NCBI GenBank assembly: GCA_902793375.1
Contig: CADBDE010000013.1
Location: 1-36,901, forward strand
Source: an uncultured Erysipelotrichaceae bacterium
GTDB lineage: Bacteria > Bacillota_I > Bacilli_A > RF39 > UBA660
Reading direction: 5' to 3'
Length of the DNA: 36,901 nucleotides
The notes below the pieces were generated by a model. It did no database searches and was not told the DNA's origin. It saw nothing but the letters and a program-made list of their open reading frames with translations. Shown here one piece after another: positions 23,458 through 31,291 of the stretch. The translations under genes were made by a program, and so were the position numbers. Within the stretch, counting starts at the first letter, position 1; every line of letters begins with the position of its first letter.

Positions 23458-24171
23458 ATGGATGATAGAAAAAATAAAATAGCTGTTTATTATATAGCAA
23501 CAGGAAAATATAAAGCGTTATTTCCAGAATTTATAGAGTCACTTGATAATTTTTTCCCAAAATATCAAAAAATCGTTAAGCTTATATCTGATGGTTTAGA
23601 AGAGTATAAAGACTATGAAAAAGGAAATGTTAAAGTTTTTTTGTGCCCAAGAATTAATAATTATCCTTGGCCAATAGTTACTTTATATAAGATGTGGCAT
23701 ATTCTTGAAAATAGAGATGATACTTGCGAGTATGCTTGCTATTTTAATGGAAATGCAATAGTATATCCTCATGTTGATGATGTATTTGATATGAATAAAA
23801 TAACAACCTCTTATCATTCATTTGATTATAAAAATGAACACTACGATATTTGGAAATACATTAATTTAAATTCATATTCAGAAGCATTTCAAGAAAATAG
23901 AACATATGAATATATTCAAGCTGCATTCTTTTTTGGACCAAGTAAAATGATATTTGATATGTGTAGTGATATAGTAGATATGGTAAATAAAGACAGTAAA
24001 AAATATATATATGCTCAGTGGCATGATGAATCATACTTAAATAAATGGTGTGTAGATAATAGTAATAAAGTAGATAAAAAATGGATTTTGTCTTGTTATA
24101 AAGAGTATATAGATAGTAATAGATTTGTTTATCTAAGAGATAAAAATAATTATGATATTAAAAAATCATAA
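23458..24171 (+). CDS. Family 6 glycosyltransferase, bacterial NxN type, 237 aa
   Basis: It resembles the histo-blood-group A/B and alpha-1,3-galactosyltransferase family (GT6), which add Gal or GalNAc in alpha-1,3 linkage. GGAAGTGATAAT precedes the ATG. The order of landmarks fits: VYYIATGKYKALFPEFIESL at the N-terminus, YPWPIVTLYKMW near 70-80, FNGN at 96-99 in place of the animal DVD metal site, YIQAAFFFGPSKMI near 153-166, and QWHDESYLNKW (His189-Asp190-Glu191). Bacterial GT6 enzymes have Asn-x-Asn and are metal-independent, which matches Asn97-Gly-Asn99. There is no membrane anchor, so it is cytosolic. It stands alone, not in a polysaccharide cluster. The donor and acceptor cannot be read from sequence. 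Confidence 0.88.
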   Translation: MDDRKNKIAVYYIATGKYKALFPEFIESLDNFFPKYQKIVKLISDGLEEYKDYEKGNVKVFLCPRINNYPWPIVTLYKMWHILENRDDTCEYACYFNGNAIVYPHVDDVFDMNKITTSYHSFDYKNEHYDIWKYINLNSYSEAFQENRTYEYIQAAFFFGPSKMIFDMCSDIVDMVNKDSKKYIYAQWHDESYLNKWCVDNSNKVDKKWILSCYKEYIDSNRFVYLRDKNNYDIKKS

Positions 24172-24220
24172 TATAAGAAAGATTCATTTTTATAAAAGAA
24201 ATTTACATATAAGTTTACAC

Positions 24221-24257
24221 AAAAGTTAATAATTTTACATTATTAGCTTTTATTTTG
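24221..24257 (+). terminator. Intrinsic terminator after the glycosyltransferase gene
   Basis: AAAAGTTAATAA (24221-24232) pairs with TTATTAGCTTTT (24240-24251), followed by ATTTTG. The T-run is interrupted, so the strength is moderate. Confidence 0.6.
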
Positions 24258-24281
24258 TTGATTAATATTTTTACGTATAAT
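24253..24281 (+). promoter_or_regulatory. Promoter of the second type VII cassette
   Basis: A perfect TATAAT at 24276-24281 is clear. The -35 is weaker (TTTTGT at 24253-24258 at 17 bases, or TTGTTG at 24255-24260 at 15). Confidence 0.5.
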
Positions 24282-24327
24282 ACAATTAAATTAATAGTGA
24301 GATTATATATAAAAGGAGATAGAGATT

Positions 24328-25353
24328 ATGGGAAAAACTATGCAAATGGATGTTGATGGATTATCTGGAATTGCTTCAACTATAAGCTCTGCTGCAAGTA
24401 GCATTGGTACTGCACCATTATGTTCAAGTGTTTCTGCTTTTGCTGCACTTTCTAGTGCAGGTTTTGATACGTCTTGTTGTTCAAGTTATGATTCAGCACT
24501 TCAAGCACTTTCTTCAAAACTAGCAGGCCTTGCTGCATCTGTAAGCAGTTATTTAGGTGATTCAGTTGGGAACGATGCAAAAGTTGAAGAAGAAATGCCT
24601 GAAGAAGAGGAATTCGATGAAGACTTAGAAGGTGTAGATGACGAAGAAGAAACACCAGATAAAGAAGAAACTGGAAAAGAGCTAGAAGATAATTCAATGA
24701 ATACAGATAAACAAGAAGATGGAAGTAATACTGCTGGTAAGAGTGGAGATTATGATGACGGTACTAAAGAAGAAAACAAAAAAGATCTTGGAAATATAAA
24801 TAACGGTGATGAAACTCAAAAACAAGAATATGATGATCAAACTAAAGACGAAAAGAAAGAAGAACTAGTAGATATTAAGAAAGATGATACAAAAGAACAA
24901 ACATATGATGATCAAACTAAAGACGAAAAGAAAGAAAATCTTGAAGATATTAAGAAAGATGATACAAAAGAACAAGCATATGATGATCAAACAGATAACA
25001 TAAATAAAAAGAATCTTAATAAACCAAAACCATCTGTTGGTGGAGGAGGTAGTAGTAGCCCTTCTCCAGAAGAAATTGTTCAAAAATACATACAATATTT
25101 AACAGCATCAGATTTAGCTACGATATTAGAAGAATTTAATAAAGGTAATTCAGGAGAACAAATTACAATGAATGATATATTAAATAATGATGCTTATATA
25201 GCAAAATTAAGAAACATTATTAGTAATAGTTCAACATTAAATAAAGAATTAAGAACAAATATTAATAGTATAGGAAATGATCAACTAAGAACAATGTTTG
25301 GCAATTTATTAAATAGTGCTAAATATCAAGATTCATCAGTAAAATTGTCTTAG
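24328..25353 (+). CDS. Type VII-associated protein with acidic tandem repeats, 341 aa
   Basis: AAAAGGAG upstream supports the start. Residues 1-85 are an Ala/Ser-rich helical head with four cysteines (PLCSSVSAF, DTSCCSSYD), without a signal peptide. Residues 88-235 are a long acidic low-complexity region containing tandem 25-residue repeats (YDDQTKDEKKE, then DIKKDDTKEQ). A PKPSVGGGGSSSPSP hinge leads to a C-terminal helical domain (about 250-335: TMNDILNNDAYIAKLRNII) that resembles the repeat unit of the protein at 13534. The head-linker-helical-tail plan matches that protein and the one at 31631. No enzyme motif is seen. It opens the second cassette and has its own promoter. Confidence 0.7.
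   Translation: MGKTMQMDVDGLSGIASTISSAASSIGTAPLCSSVSAFAALSSAGFDTSCCSSYDSALQALSSKLAGLAASVSSYLGDSVGNDAKVEEEMPEEEEFDEDLEGVDDEEETPDKEETGKELEDNSMNTDKQEDGSNTAGKSGDYDDGTKEENKKDLGNINNGDETQKQEYDDQTKDEKKEELVDIKKDDTKEQTYDDQTKDEKKENLEDIKKDDTKEQAYDDQTDNINKKNLNKPKPSVGGGGSSSPSPEEIVQKYIQYLTASDLATILEEFNKGNSGEQITMNDILNNDAYIAKLRNIISNSSTLNKELRTNINSIGNDQLRTMFGNLLNSAKYQDSSVKLS
24751..24993 (+). repeat. Tandem 75-bp repeats inside the gene at 24328
   Basis: TATGATGATCAAAC starts at 24829, 24904 and 24979, a period of 75 bases (25 codons). The first two units are nearly identical apart from a few codons, and the third is cut short. A diverged unit starts at 24751. The near-identity at DNA level suggests recent copy-number change by slippage or recombination. 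Confidence 0.9.
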
Positions 25354-25376
25354 TATAGATAAAGGATGGTAAAAAA

Positions 25377-25682
25377 ATGGGAAGAGTAATAAAAGTTGAC
25401 TGTGATTATTTATCAAATATTGATAAGGAATTTGAATCACAAGCAACAGAAATAAGTAGAATAGGTGAAGAGTTAAAGACTCAATTTGAATCAATTCGTG
25501 GTTGTTGGGAAGGAATAGATGCTGATAATTACATTAAAAATAGTGAAAAAGTAGTTAGAGTATTAGTTAAAGAAGCAAAACACTTAGTTAAGTGGAGTGA
25601 TTATATTAAACATTCAACAGGTAGATATAGAAATAATGAACAAGAAGGCTTAGTTAGTCTAAGAAATCAAACTAGAGATTAA
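25377..25682 (+). CDS. WXG100-like protein, 101 aa
   Basis: Two helices flank Trp44-Glu-Gly (RGCWEGIDADNYIKN), the WXG100 turn. AAAGGATGG precedes the ATG. It resembles the protein at 15054, which also has WxGxDAxNxI (compare WQGYDAHNFI), and occupies the same place in its cassette, directly after the linker protein. A targeting partner role in type VII export is inferred from that. A basic C-terminal tail (GRYRNNEQEG) is present. Confidence 0.85.
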   Translation: MGRVIKVDCDYLSNIDKEFESQATEISRIGEELKTQFESIRGCWEGIDADNYIKNSEKVVRVLVKEAKHLVKWSDYIKHSTGRYRNNEQEGLVSLRNQTRD

Positions 25683-25696
25683 AAGGAAGTGATTTT

Positions 25697-26581
25697 ATGT
25701 TTAAAATGGATAGTGGTATTACATCAGGAGTAGGTAGTTCAAGTAATTTTGTAAATGCTGGAGTTTTATCTGATTTAGCAAATAATTCTTCATCTACACT
25801 AAAGAATTATTCATCTGGAGGAAGTTCTAGTCAAAAGGTAAGCGCTAAAACAAGTGAAATGACAAATTTAAATCCTTTTACTAATCCTAGTATGAGACAA
25901 CCACAAACTGTACAATATACTGATTCTGCAGGTAACCGTGTAATGGTTAATAATTTTAGACCTGTAGGAGATGCAAATGGAAATATGATAGGTAGAGCTA
26001 GTGGAAATATAGAAACATCAAATTATGAAAATAAAAGTGTAAATTCTCCAGAATATAGAGCACTAGTAGATGCAGCCACAAAAAATAGTAGAAACGGTAA
26101 CATGACAAATAAAGCTAGTGGAAATATAGAAACATCAAATTACGAAAATAAAAGTGTAAATTCAGAAGAATATAAATCACTAGTAGATTCATCGAAAAAA
26201 AATGGTAAATCAATATCTTCATATATGGAAGGTAGTGGAGGAAGTAGTGGAGTTTATAGTGTTCCTGCTGCTGGAAGATATGAAAGAATAGATACTGTAC
26301 AATTATCTGAGATATTACAAAATATTACTAGTTTAAGAAATAGATTAAATACATTTGTTGAAAAACAAAATAATATAAAAAAGAGAATGCATGATGCTTG
26401 GGGTGGAACATCTGGAGATAAAGCATATGAAAAACTAAATAAATATGAAAAGAAATATGACAAATATATAAAAATGCTAAATAAAAGAATAAAATTCCTA
26501 AAAAATATTATAGAAACATATAGTGCTTGGGATAATAATATTAGCAGTGAAATAGATGGAAATTTCAGTAATAAAATGTAG
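25697..26581 (+). CDS. WXG100 domain at the end of a Ser/Asn-rich protein, 294 aa
   Basis: AAAAGGAAGTGA precedes the start. Residues 1-190 are low-complexity Ser/Asn/Gly with a 39-residue imperfect duplication (ASGNIETSNYENKSVNS, starting near residues 101 and 140). Residues 200-290 form a WXG100-like helical hairpin with Trp235-Gly-Gly (HDAWGGTSGDKAYEKL). In the first cassette the same slot holds a free WXG100 protein (15349), so this is a version that gained a disordered N-terminal extension. No signal peptide is present. The function is presumably pairing with a co-encoded substrate. Confidence 0.75.
   Translation: MFKMDSGITSGVGSSSNFVNAGVLSDLANNSSSTLKNYSSGGSSSQKVSAKTSEMTNLNPFTNPSMRQPQTVQYTDSAGNRVMVNNFRPVGDANGNMIGRASGNIETSNYENKSVNSPEYRALVDAATKNSRNGNMTNKASGNIETSNYENKSVNSEEYKSLVDSSKKNGKSISSYMEGSGGSSGVYSVPAAGRYERIDTVQLSEILQNITSLRNRLNTFVEKQNNIKKRMHDAWGGTSGDKAYEKLNKYEKKYDKYIKMLNKRIKFLKNIIETYSAWDNNISSEIDGNFSNKM
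25997..26200 (+). repeat. Imperfect 117-bp direct duplication within the gene at 25697
   Basis: GCTAGTGGAAATATAGAAAC begins at 25997 and again at 26114; about 65 bases of each copy match closely, through AAAAGTGTAAATTC and the GAATATA...CTAGTAGAT stretch. Confidence 0.85.
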
Positions 26582-26590
26582 GTGTGAATT

Positions 26591-28819
26591 ATGGAATATG
26601 ATGGAAGATTAAAACAAATTAAAAGTGCTTTACAAGGTGTAGATGGAGGAAGTATATCTTCATTTGCTTCAGAATCAGCAAATGTATTTACATCAATAAA
26701 TAATAACTTTAATAGTATAAATGATGGAATTTCTAATCCTGCAGTTTGGACTGATGAAGTTCAAGTACAATTTGGAGACACATTATCAGCTTGTAAAAGC
26801 GCAGTTTCAGCATTAGAGGGATTCCCATCTCAAATATCAGGAGTTGGAGGAGCTATTGCACCTTTAGTAAGCTCAATAGAAAAATATATGCAATCTGTTG
26901 ATTCATATAATTCATTAGAAGAAGAATATAACAAATGTAGAAATGAATTAGGTAGTAGACCTTCAAAAGGTGCTGATGAGTCTGTTTATCACTATAATGC
27001 TAAACTTGCTTCATGGAATGGAAGAAATAATCAGGTAAATGCTATGAAAGCACAACTTGCAGCTTTAGAGGTAGCAGTAGAGGGCCAAAAGGCAGATTGT
27101 TATGGTCAAGTAGCAGCTATACAAGGAATGCTAAGTGGTTCAGTTGGAGAAGGAGCAGGCGCTGGAGCTGGTGCAGGCGGAGCAGGAGGATCTTATAAGA
27201 CAAAATCTGAAACTGATGAAAATGGATACACAACCAATACTACTGAATGGTATGATGAAAATGGTAAGAAGATTGGTGAAGATTATAATATTGTTGATAA
27301 AGATGGAGAAGAAGTTGAAAAAGGAAATATAACATATCATGAAAATGGTTCTTATACTAAAAAATACGACAATATTTTTGGAGAACATGGAGTAAAAGAA
27401 GAATATGATGAAAATGGTGTAAAACGTGTAAGAGATGCTGAATCAGAACCAATATCAGGAGGTGGAACAGCAACTAATGTACATATCGAATATGATGATA
27501 AAGGTGAAATAACAATTGAAAGAACCGGTAGAAAAGAAAATGCAGATGGTAAAGTAATAATTAATGAGCAAATTTTATATGATAATGGTAAAGCATATGA
27601 TATACGAAGAGAAAGAGAAGAAGAAACAGATGGTACTATTTGTTATAATAATCATCAATATTATGATGAAAATGGTAATGTATGCAATGACCATAAAAAG
27701 ATAGAAAAAGCAAATGGTGATGTATATCATGATGTTCATGGATATTATGATGAAGAAGAAGTTTATCGTGAAAATACTCAAAAAGTAGAAAGAGCAAATG
27801 GCGATGTTGCAACTAATCATACTGAGTATAAATTACCTGGCTTGTATTGCGAAAAAGATGAAAAGGTAGAAAGAGCAAATGGCGATGTGGAATATAATCA
27901 TCGTTCTGAACATAGTACTCATAGTGATGAATGGTATGATTATGCTGATAAGATAGAAAGAGCAAATGGCGATGTGGAATATGATCATAAAGATTCTTAT
28001 GATGTATCTGGTAATAAGTGTAAAGAAAGAAATGCAAAAATAGAAAAAGCAAATGGTGATGTTATATCTGGTCAAAATAAAGAATATGATACAAAAACTA
28101 ATAATGTGATAGAAGAACAAAATGATAAAATAACAACGGCAAATGGTGATGTTATATCTGATCAAAAGATAGAATATGATAAAGAAACTGGTAATGTGAC
28201 TGAAGAACATAATGGAAAAATAGAAAAAGCAAATGGTGATGTGATAACGGATCAAAATATTAAATATGATAGTAATGGAAATAAAACAGAAGAGAAAACA
28301 GATAGAATTTATAGAGCAGGTGGCGGAACTGTTGTAAATGAAACAAAAACATATAATGAAGATGGTAGCATAGAAAGACATGTTGATGCAGAAGATGCTA
28401 CTGGAAAGGGAATTGACATAAAGTATGATGCAACAACAACATATAATGAAGATGGAAGTTATACAGAAACAATAAGCAATCATGCAAATCGTGGAGATTC
28501 TATTACAAACGAAACTATAAGACATAATGAAGATGGTAACGTTACACAATATTATCAAGAGGAAAACCAACATAATGATTTTTCTAAAGATACTGGAGTT
28601 AACGTACACTATGATGAAAATGGTCAATTTAAATCTGTAGATATCGAATCTCAAACAGGAAAAGATAAAGGTATTATTGGACAAGATGTAGAAGTTAGAA
28701 ATATTCATAAAGAATATGAAGATGGAGAAATGATTCATGAAGAAAAAGATGTTATAGAAGGACAAATATTTGGTACTGATATTATTACTCATAAAGAAGA
28801 AGATAATCCAAACATCTAA
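26591..28819 (+). CDS. Large type VII substrate with beta-repeat tail, 742 aa
   Basis: TAGGTGTGAATT precedes the ATG. Residues 1-180 are a helical LXG-like head with two long helices and Trp53 and Trp147 (NPAVWTDEV, LASWNGRNN). Residues 183-202 are a Gly/Ala linker. From about 205 to the end the protein is hydrophilic and built from ~27-30-residue units with the core (K/R)(I/V)E(K/R)ANGDV, then (E)YD-x-GN-x-EE. At least seven clear copies lie between residues 374 and 547, a degenerate one near 576, and diverged YDENG-type units on both sides. These look like stacked beta-hairpins, as in YD/RHS-like or MORN-like repeats, and would give an elongated fibre or shell. The last ~130 residues differ and could carry a payload, but no catalytic motif is visible. 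Confidence 0.75.
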   Translation: MEYDGRLKQIKSALQGVDGGSISSFASESANVFTSINNNFNSINDGISNPAVWTDEVQVQFGDTLSACKSAVSALEGFPSQISGVGGAIAPLVSSIEKYMQSVDSYNSLEEEYNKCRNELGSRPSKGADESVYHYNAKLASWNGRNNQVNAMKAQLAALEVAVEGQKADCYGQVAAIQGMLSGSVGEGAGAGAGAGGAGGSYKTKSETDENGYTTNTTEWYDENGKKIGEDYNIVDKDGEEVEKGNITYHENGSYTKKYDNIFGEHGVKEEYDENGVKRVRDAESEPISGGGTATNVHIEYDDKGEITIERTGRKENADGKVIINEQILYDNGKAYDIRREREEETDGTICYNNHQYYDENGNVCNDHKKIEKANGDVYHDVHGYYDEEEVYRENTQKVERANGDVATNHTEYKLPGLYCEKDEKVERANGDVEYNHRSEHSTHSDEWYDYADKIERANGDVEYDHKDSYDVSGNKCKERNAKIEKANGDVISGQNKEYDTKTNNVIEEQNDKITTANGDVISDQKIEYDKETGNVTEEHNGKIEKANGDVITDQNIKYDSNGNKTEEKTDRIYRAGGGTVVNETKTYNEDGSIERHVDAEDATGKGIDIKYDATTTYNEDGSYTETISNHANRGDSITNETIRHNEDGNVTQYYQEENQHNDFSKDTGVNVHYDENGQFKSVDIESQTGKDKGIIGQDVEVRNIHKEYEDGEMIHEEKDVIEGQIFGTDIITHKEEDNPNI
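27710..28330 (+). repeat. Coding repeats of 81-90 bp in the gene at 26591
   Basis: The core GCAAATGG(T/C)GATGT starts at 27710, 27794, 27875, 27962, 28049, 28139 and 28229, with a degenerate copy at 28316. Spacings are 84, 81, 87, 87, 90, 90 and 87 bases, always multiples of three. Confidence 0.9.
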
Positions 28820-28854
28820 TAAAAAATTGTATACTATTTAATAATAGAAAAATG

Positions 28855-28882
28855 AGAAATGTTTATACATTTCTTTTTTTTT
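28855..28882 (+). terminator. Intrinsic terminator after the second type VII cassette
   Basis: AGAAATGT (28855-28862) pairs with ACATTTCT (28867-28874), followed by eight T. Confidence 0.8.
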
Positions 28883-28914
28883 ATAATTATGATATTATAA
28901 ATTTAGGTGATATT

Positions 28915-29523
28915 ATGAAAGATGAAAAACAATTAGTATTATTCTTTAGAAAGGGAACTAATATTGACAGTACTGATTTAGCAGCAAGATTAAATAAGAA
29001 ATTTGATTTTTTAAAAGATCCAGTTGTTCTTCCTTTTAATCCAAATAATCCAAGTCAACCGTTAATTATTTTTAATCGTGGAATTATTAACTTAACAATT
29101 ACTATTACAGATGTTTCTTTTGTATATGATAAAGAAACACATAAAGAAATGTATGATACTATTATGGAAGTAGTTGAGTATTTAGAAGAACTTGATTATT
29201 CTTTTGAAAGAATGGGTTATATTTCTACATTTTTACATTCAAAGAAAGAAAAAGAAAAGTTTAAAAGTATTATGTTTAAAGATAAGGATACTATTGAATC
29301 AGAATTTCAGGTTTCTTGGTATAAAAGGGAATTAATTGATTCAGTTTCAGTTAATGTTTGGCAAAAAGGAATTACAGATATGGTTAATGGTGTTGAATTT
29401 GTATCAGTTTTTGATATTAATACACCAATTGATGAAACATATAATATTACTAGTGAATTTTTAAAAGATTTTGTAAAGCAATGTGATAAATATATAAGTG
29501 AAAAAGAAAAAAATCTTAAATAA
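28915..29523 (+). CDS. Hypothetical protein, 202 aa
   Basis: AGGTGATATT precedes the ATG at 28915; the frame is open further upstream but across the terminator. It is a soluble alpha/beta protein: VLFFRKGTNIDSTDLAARL at the start, two strands (PLIIFNRG, NLTITITDVSFVYD), a helix (MEVVEYLEELDYSFERMGYIS) and a Lys-rich final helix. No known motif is seen and I do not recognise the family. It stands alone between terminators, directly after the second type VII cassette, so an immunity role for that cassette is one possibility; an unrelated housekeeping role next to dnaB is equally open. Confidence 0.6.
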   Translation: MKDEKQLVLFFRKGTNIDSTDLAARLNKKFDFLKDPVVLPFNPNNPSQPLIIFNRGIINLTITITDVSFVYDKETHKEMYDTIMEVVEYLEELDYSFERMGYISTFLHSKKEKEKFKSIMFKDKDTIESEFQVSWYKRELIDSVSVNVWQKGITDMVNGVEFVSVFDINTPIDETYNITSEFLKDFVKQCDKYISEKEKNLK

Positions 29524-29533
29524 TTAAAAGAAT

Positions 29534-29565
29534 AAAGGTATAATATAAGTATTATACCTTTTATT
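29534..29565 (+). terminator. Intrinsic terminator before dnaB
   Basis: AAAGGTATAAT (29534-29544) pairs with ATTATACCTTT (29551-29561), then TATTTTTAT. Confidence 0.8.
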
Positions 29566-29603
29566 TTTATGTTATAATTTTTATAGAAAAGAAGTGATTT
29601 ATT

Positions 29604-30911
29604 ATGAATGGAAAATTATTACCAGCAGATACATATATAGTAGTTAATAAAACTATTCTTTCACAAGAAGATAGAAAAAAGATAACTATGTTATATCAAC
29701 CAATTATTGGACATACTGCTACAAGTTTGTATTTCACTTTAATAGATGACTTAGAAAAACAAGAATTTATGAGTGGAGAACTAACACATCATCATCTAGT
29801 AAGTACTATGAAAATAAAGTTACCAGACATTATTATTGCTCGAGAAAAATTAGAAGCAGTAGGCCTTTTAAAAACATATTTTAAAGAAGAAAGTGTTAAT
29901 AATTACATATATGCTTTGTATTCTCCACTTACTGTGAGTTCTTTCTTTAATCATCCAGTATTAAGTGTTGTTTTATATAATAATCTTGGTAAAAAAGAAT
30001 TTGATAAACTAATTAATTATTTTAAACTACCAAAAATAAATCTAAAAGAATATAAAGATATTACAGCAAATTTTTCATCTATATTCTCAATTACTCCTGG
30101 TAATGCTTTAATAGATAGTGAAGATATTGTGGAAAAAAACATTGGCAAGATAAAAATTGATGAAAAGATAGATTTTGATTTATTGATATCTAGTATTCCT
30201 AAATCATTAGTTAATGAAAAATGTTTTAGTGAAGATATTAAAAACTTAATTAATTCTTTAGCTTTTACTTACAATATAGATGATTTAAATATGCAAGGAT
30301 TAGTAAGAAATAGTTTAAATGAAAAAGGACTTATTGATAAAGACGAACTTGTTAAAAGTGCTAGAAACTTTTATCAATATGATAATGCTGGAAAACTTCC
30401 AACTTTAGTGTACTCAAAACAACCAGATTATTTAAAAAGTCCATCTGGAGATACTTCAAAAAGAGCAAGAATGATATATACATTTGAAAATGTTACTCCA
30501 TATGATTACTTAAAAAGTAAATATAAACATGGAGAACCTACTATGGGAGAGTTACAAATAATAGAAGAATTAATGACTAAACAAAAACTTAAACCAGGAG
30601 TAGTAAATGTATTAATTTCTTATGTTTTAAAAATAAATAATAATAAGTTTACTAAAAAATATGTAGATGCAATAGCAGCACAATGGTGTAGATTAAATAT
30701 AGAAACTGTAGAAGATGCTATGGCTATTGCAGAAAAAGAACACAAAAAGAACAAAAAAATGATGGAAAAGACAACAACTAGTACTAAGTCAAATTCAAAA
30801 GATAAAGAAAAAGAAGAAAATCTTCCCTCATGGTTTGAAAAAAATATTGAAAAACAAGAAATATCAAAAGAAGAACAAGAAGAATTTGACAAATTACTTA
30901 GAAATTTTTAA
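29604..30911 (+). CDS. dnaB: Replication initiation/membrane attachment protein DnaB, 435 aa
   Basis: In low-GC Gram-positives DnaB (not the E. coli helicase) helps load the replicative helicase with DnaD and DnaI. GAAGTGATTTATT precedes the start. The N-terminus (LLPADTYIVVNKTIL, then LYQPIIGHTATSLYFTLIDD) is the DnaB winged-helix signature. A DnaD-like C-terminal domain lies at about 300-365 (YDYLKSKYKHGEPTMGELQI, then NVLISYVLKINNNKFTKKYVDAIAAQW). A Lys/Ser/Glu-rich tail follows, with LPSWFEKN near the end, also typical. The length agrees with the family (about 450-470). The usual partner dnaI does not follow; a type VII cassette begins instead. Confidence 0.9.
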   Translation: MNGKLLPADTYIVVNKTILSQEDRKKITMLYQPIIGHTATSLYFTLIDDLEKQEFMSGELTHHHLVSTMKIKLPDIIIAREKLEAVGLLKTYFKEESVNNYIYALYSPLTVSSFFNHPVLSVVLYNNLGKKEFDKLINYFKLPKINLKEYKDITANFSSIFSITPGNALIDSEDIVEKNIGKIKIDEKIDFDLLISSIPKSLVNEKCFSEDIKNLINSLAFTYNIDDLNMQGLVRNSLNEKGLIDKDELVKSARNFYQYDNAGKLPTLVYSKQPDYLKSPSGDTSKRARMIYTFENVTPYDYLKSKYKHGEPTMGELQIIEELMTKQKLKPGVVNVLISYVLKINNNKFTKKYVDAIAAQWCRLNIETVEDAMAIAEKEHKKNKKMMEKTTTSTKSNSKDKEKEENLPSWFEKNIEKQEISKEEQEEFDKLLRNF

Positions 30912-30941
30912 AAAATTGTATATTAAATACCTATGATTTGG

Positions 30942-30947
30942 TATAAT
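30942..30947 (+). promoter_or_regulatory. -10 box of the third type VII cassette
   Basis: A perfect TATAAT lies 30 bases before the start of the gene at 30977; no convincing -35 at 16-18 bases is visible. There is no clear terminator after dnaB, so read-through is possible. Confidence 0.4.
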
Positions 30948-30976
30948 TAAAATGAAATATGGTAAGGTGATACAAT

Positions 30977-31291
30977 ATGTATTTTAAAATTGACTATGAT
31001 AAAGTATCAAATATTGGTCTTTTCTTAAAAAATAAAAGTGATGAATTAGATACTTTATATAATGATGTCCTTGATATATGTGAAAAAATTGAGGAAAACT
31101 ATAAAAGCGAAGATTCTTCTGTTTACTTATATAGATTTATAAATTATGTGTTATTATTTACTGAGGAAAATGAGTATTTAAGAAAAGGTGGATATGTACT
31201 TGCTAAAGTATCATCTTTATATAGTAATCAAGAAATTAAATGGGCAAAAGATGTAATGAACAGTGATTTATGTAAAGGAGGTAGAGAATAA
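30977..31291 (+). CDS. WXG100-fold-like protein without Trp-x-Gly, 104 aa
   Basis: GGTAAGGTGAT precedes the ATG. The size, the two long helices and position beside a WXG100 gene suggest the same fold, but the turn reads ENYKSEDSSVYLYRF, with Tyr-Lys-Ser in place of Trp-x-Gly. It occupies the slot that holds WXG100-like proteins in the other cassettes (15054 and 25377). A Trp near residue 88 (EIKWAKDVM) is in the second helix, not the turn. It overlaps the next gene as TAATG. Its role as a heterodimer partner is inferred. Confidence 0.65.
   Translation: MYFKIDYDKVSNIGLFLKNKSDELDTLYNDVLDICEKIEENYKSEDSSVYLYRFINYVLLFTEENEYLRKGGYVLAKVSSLYSNQEIKWAKDVMNSDLCKGGRE

Noticed and set aside
27710-28330. 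A CRISPR array, from the regular ~87-bp spacing of a conserved core
   Set aside because: Units are in frame, vary in length by multiples of three, and the intervening sequence is also related; it is a coding repeat.
27833-28792. A 319-codon open frame on the minus strand
   Set aside because: It mirrors the repeated codons of the gene at 26591; the product is an unnatural Ile/Phe/Cys-rich string with periodic repeats, and there is no ribosome binding site.
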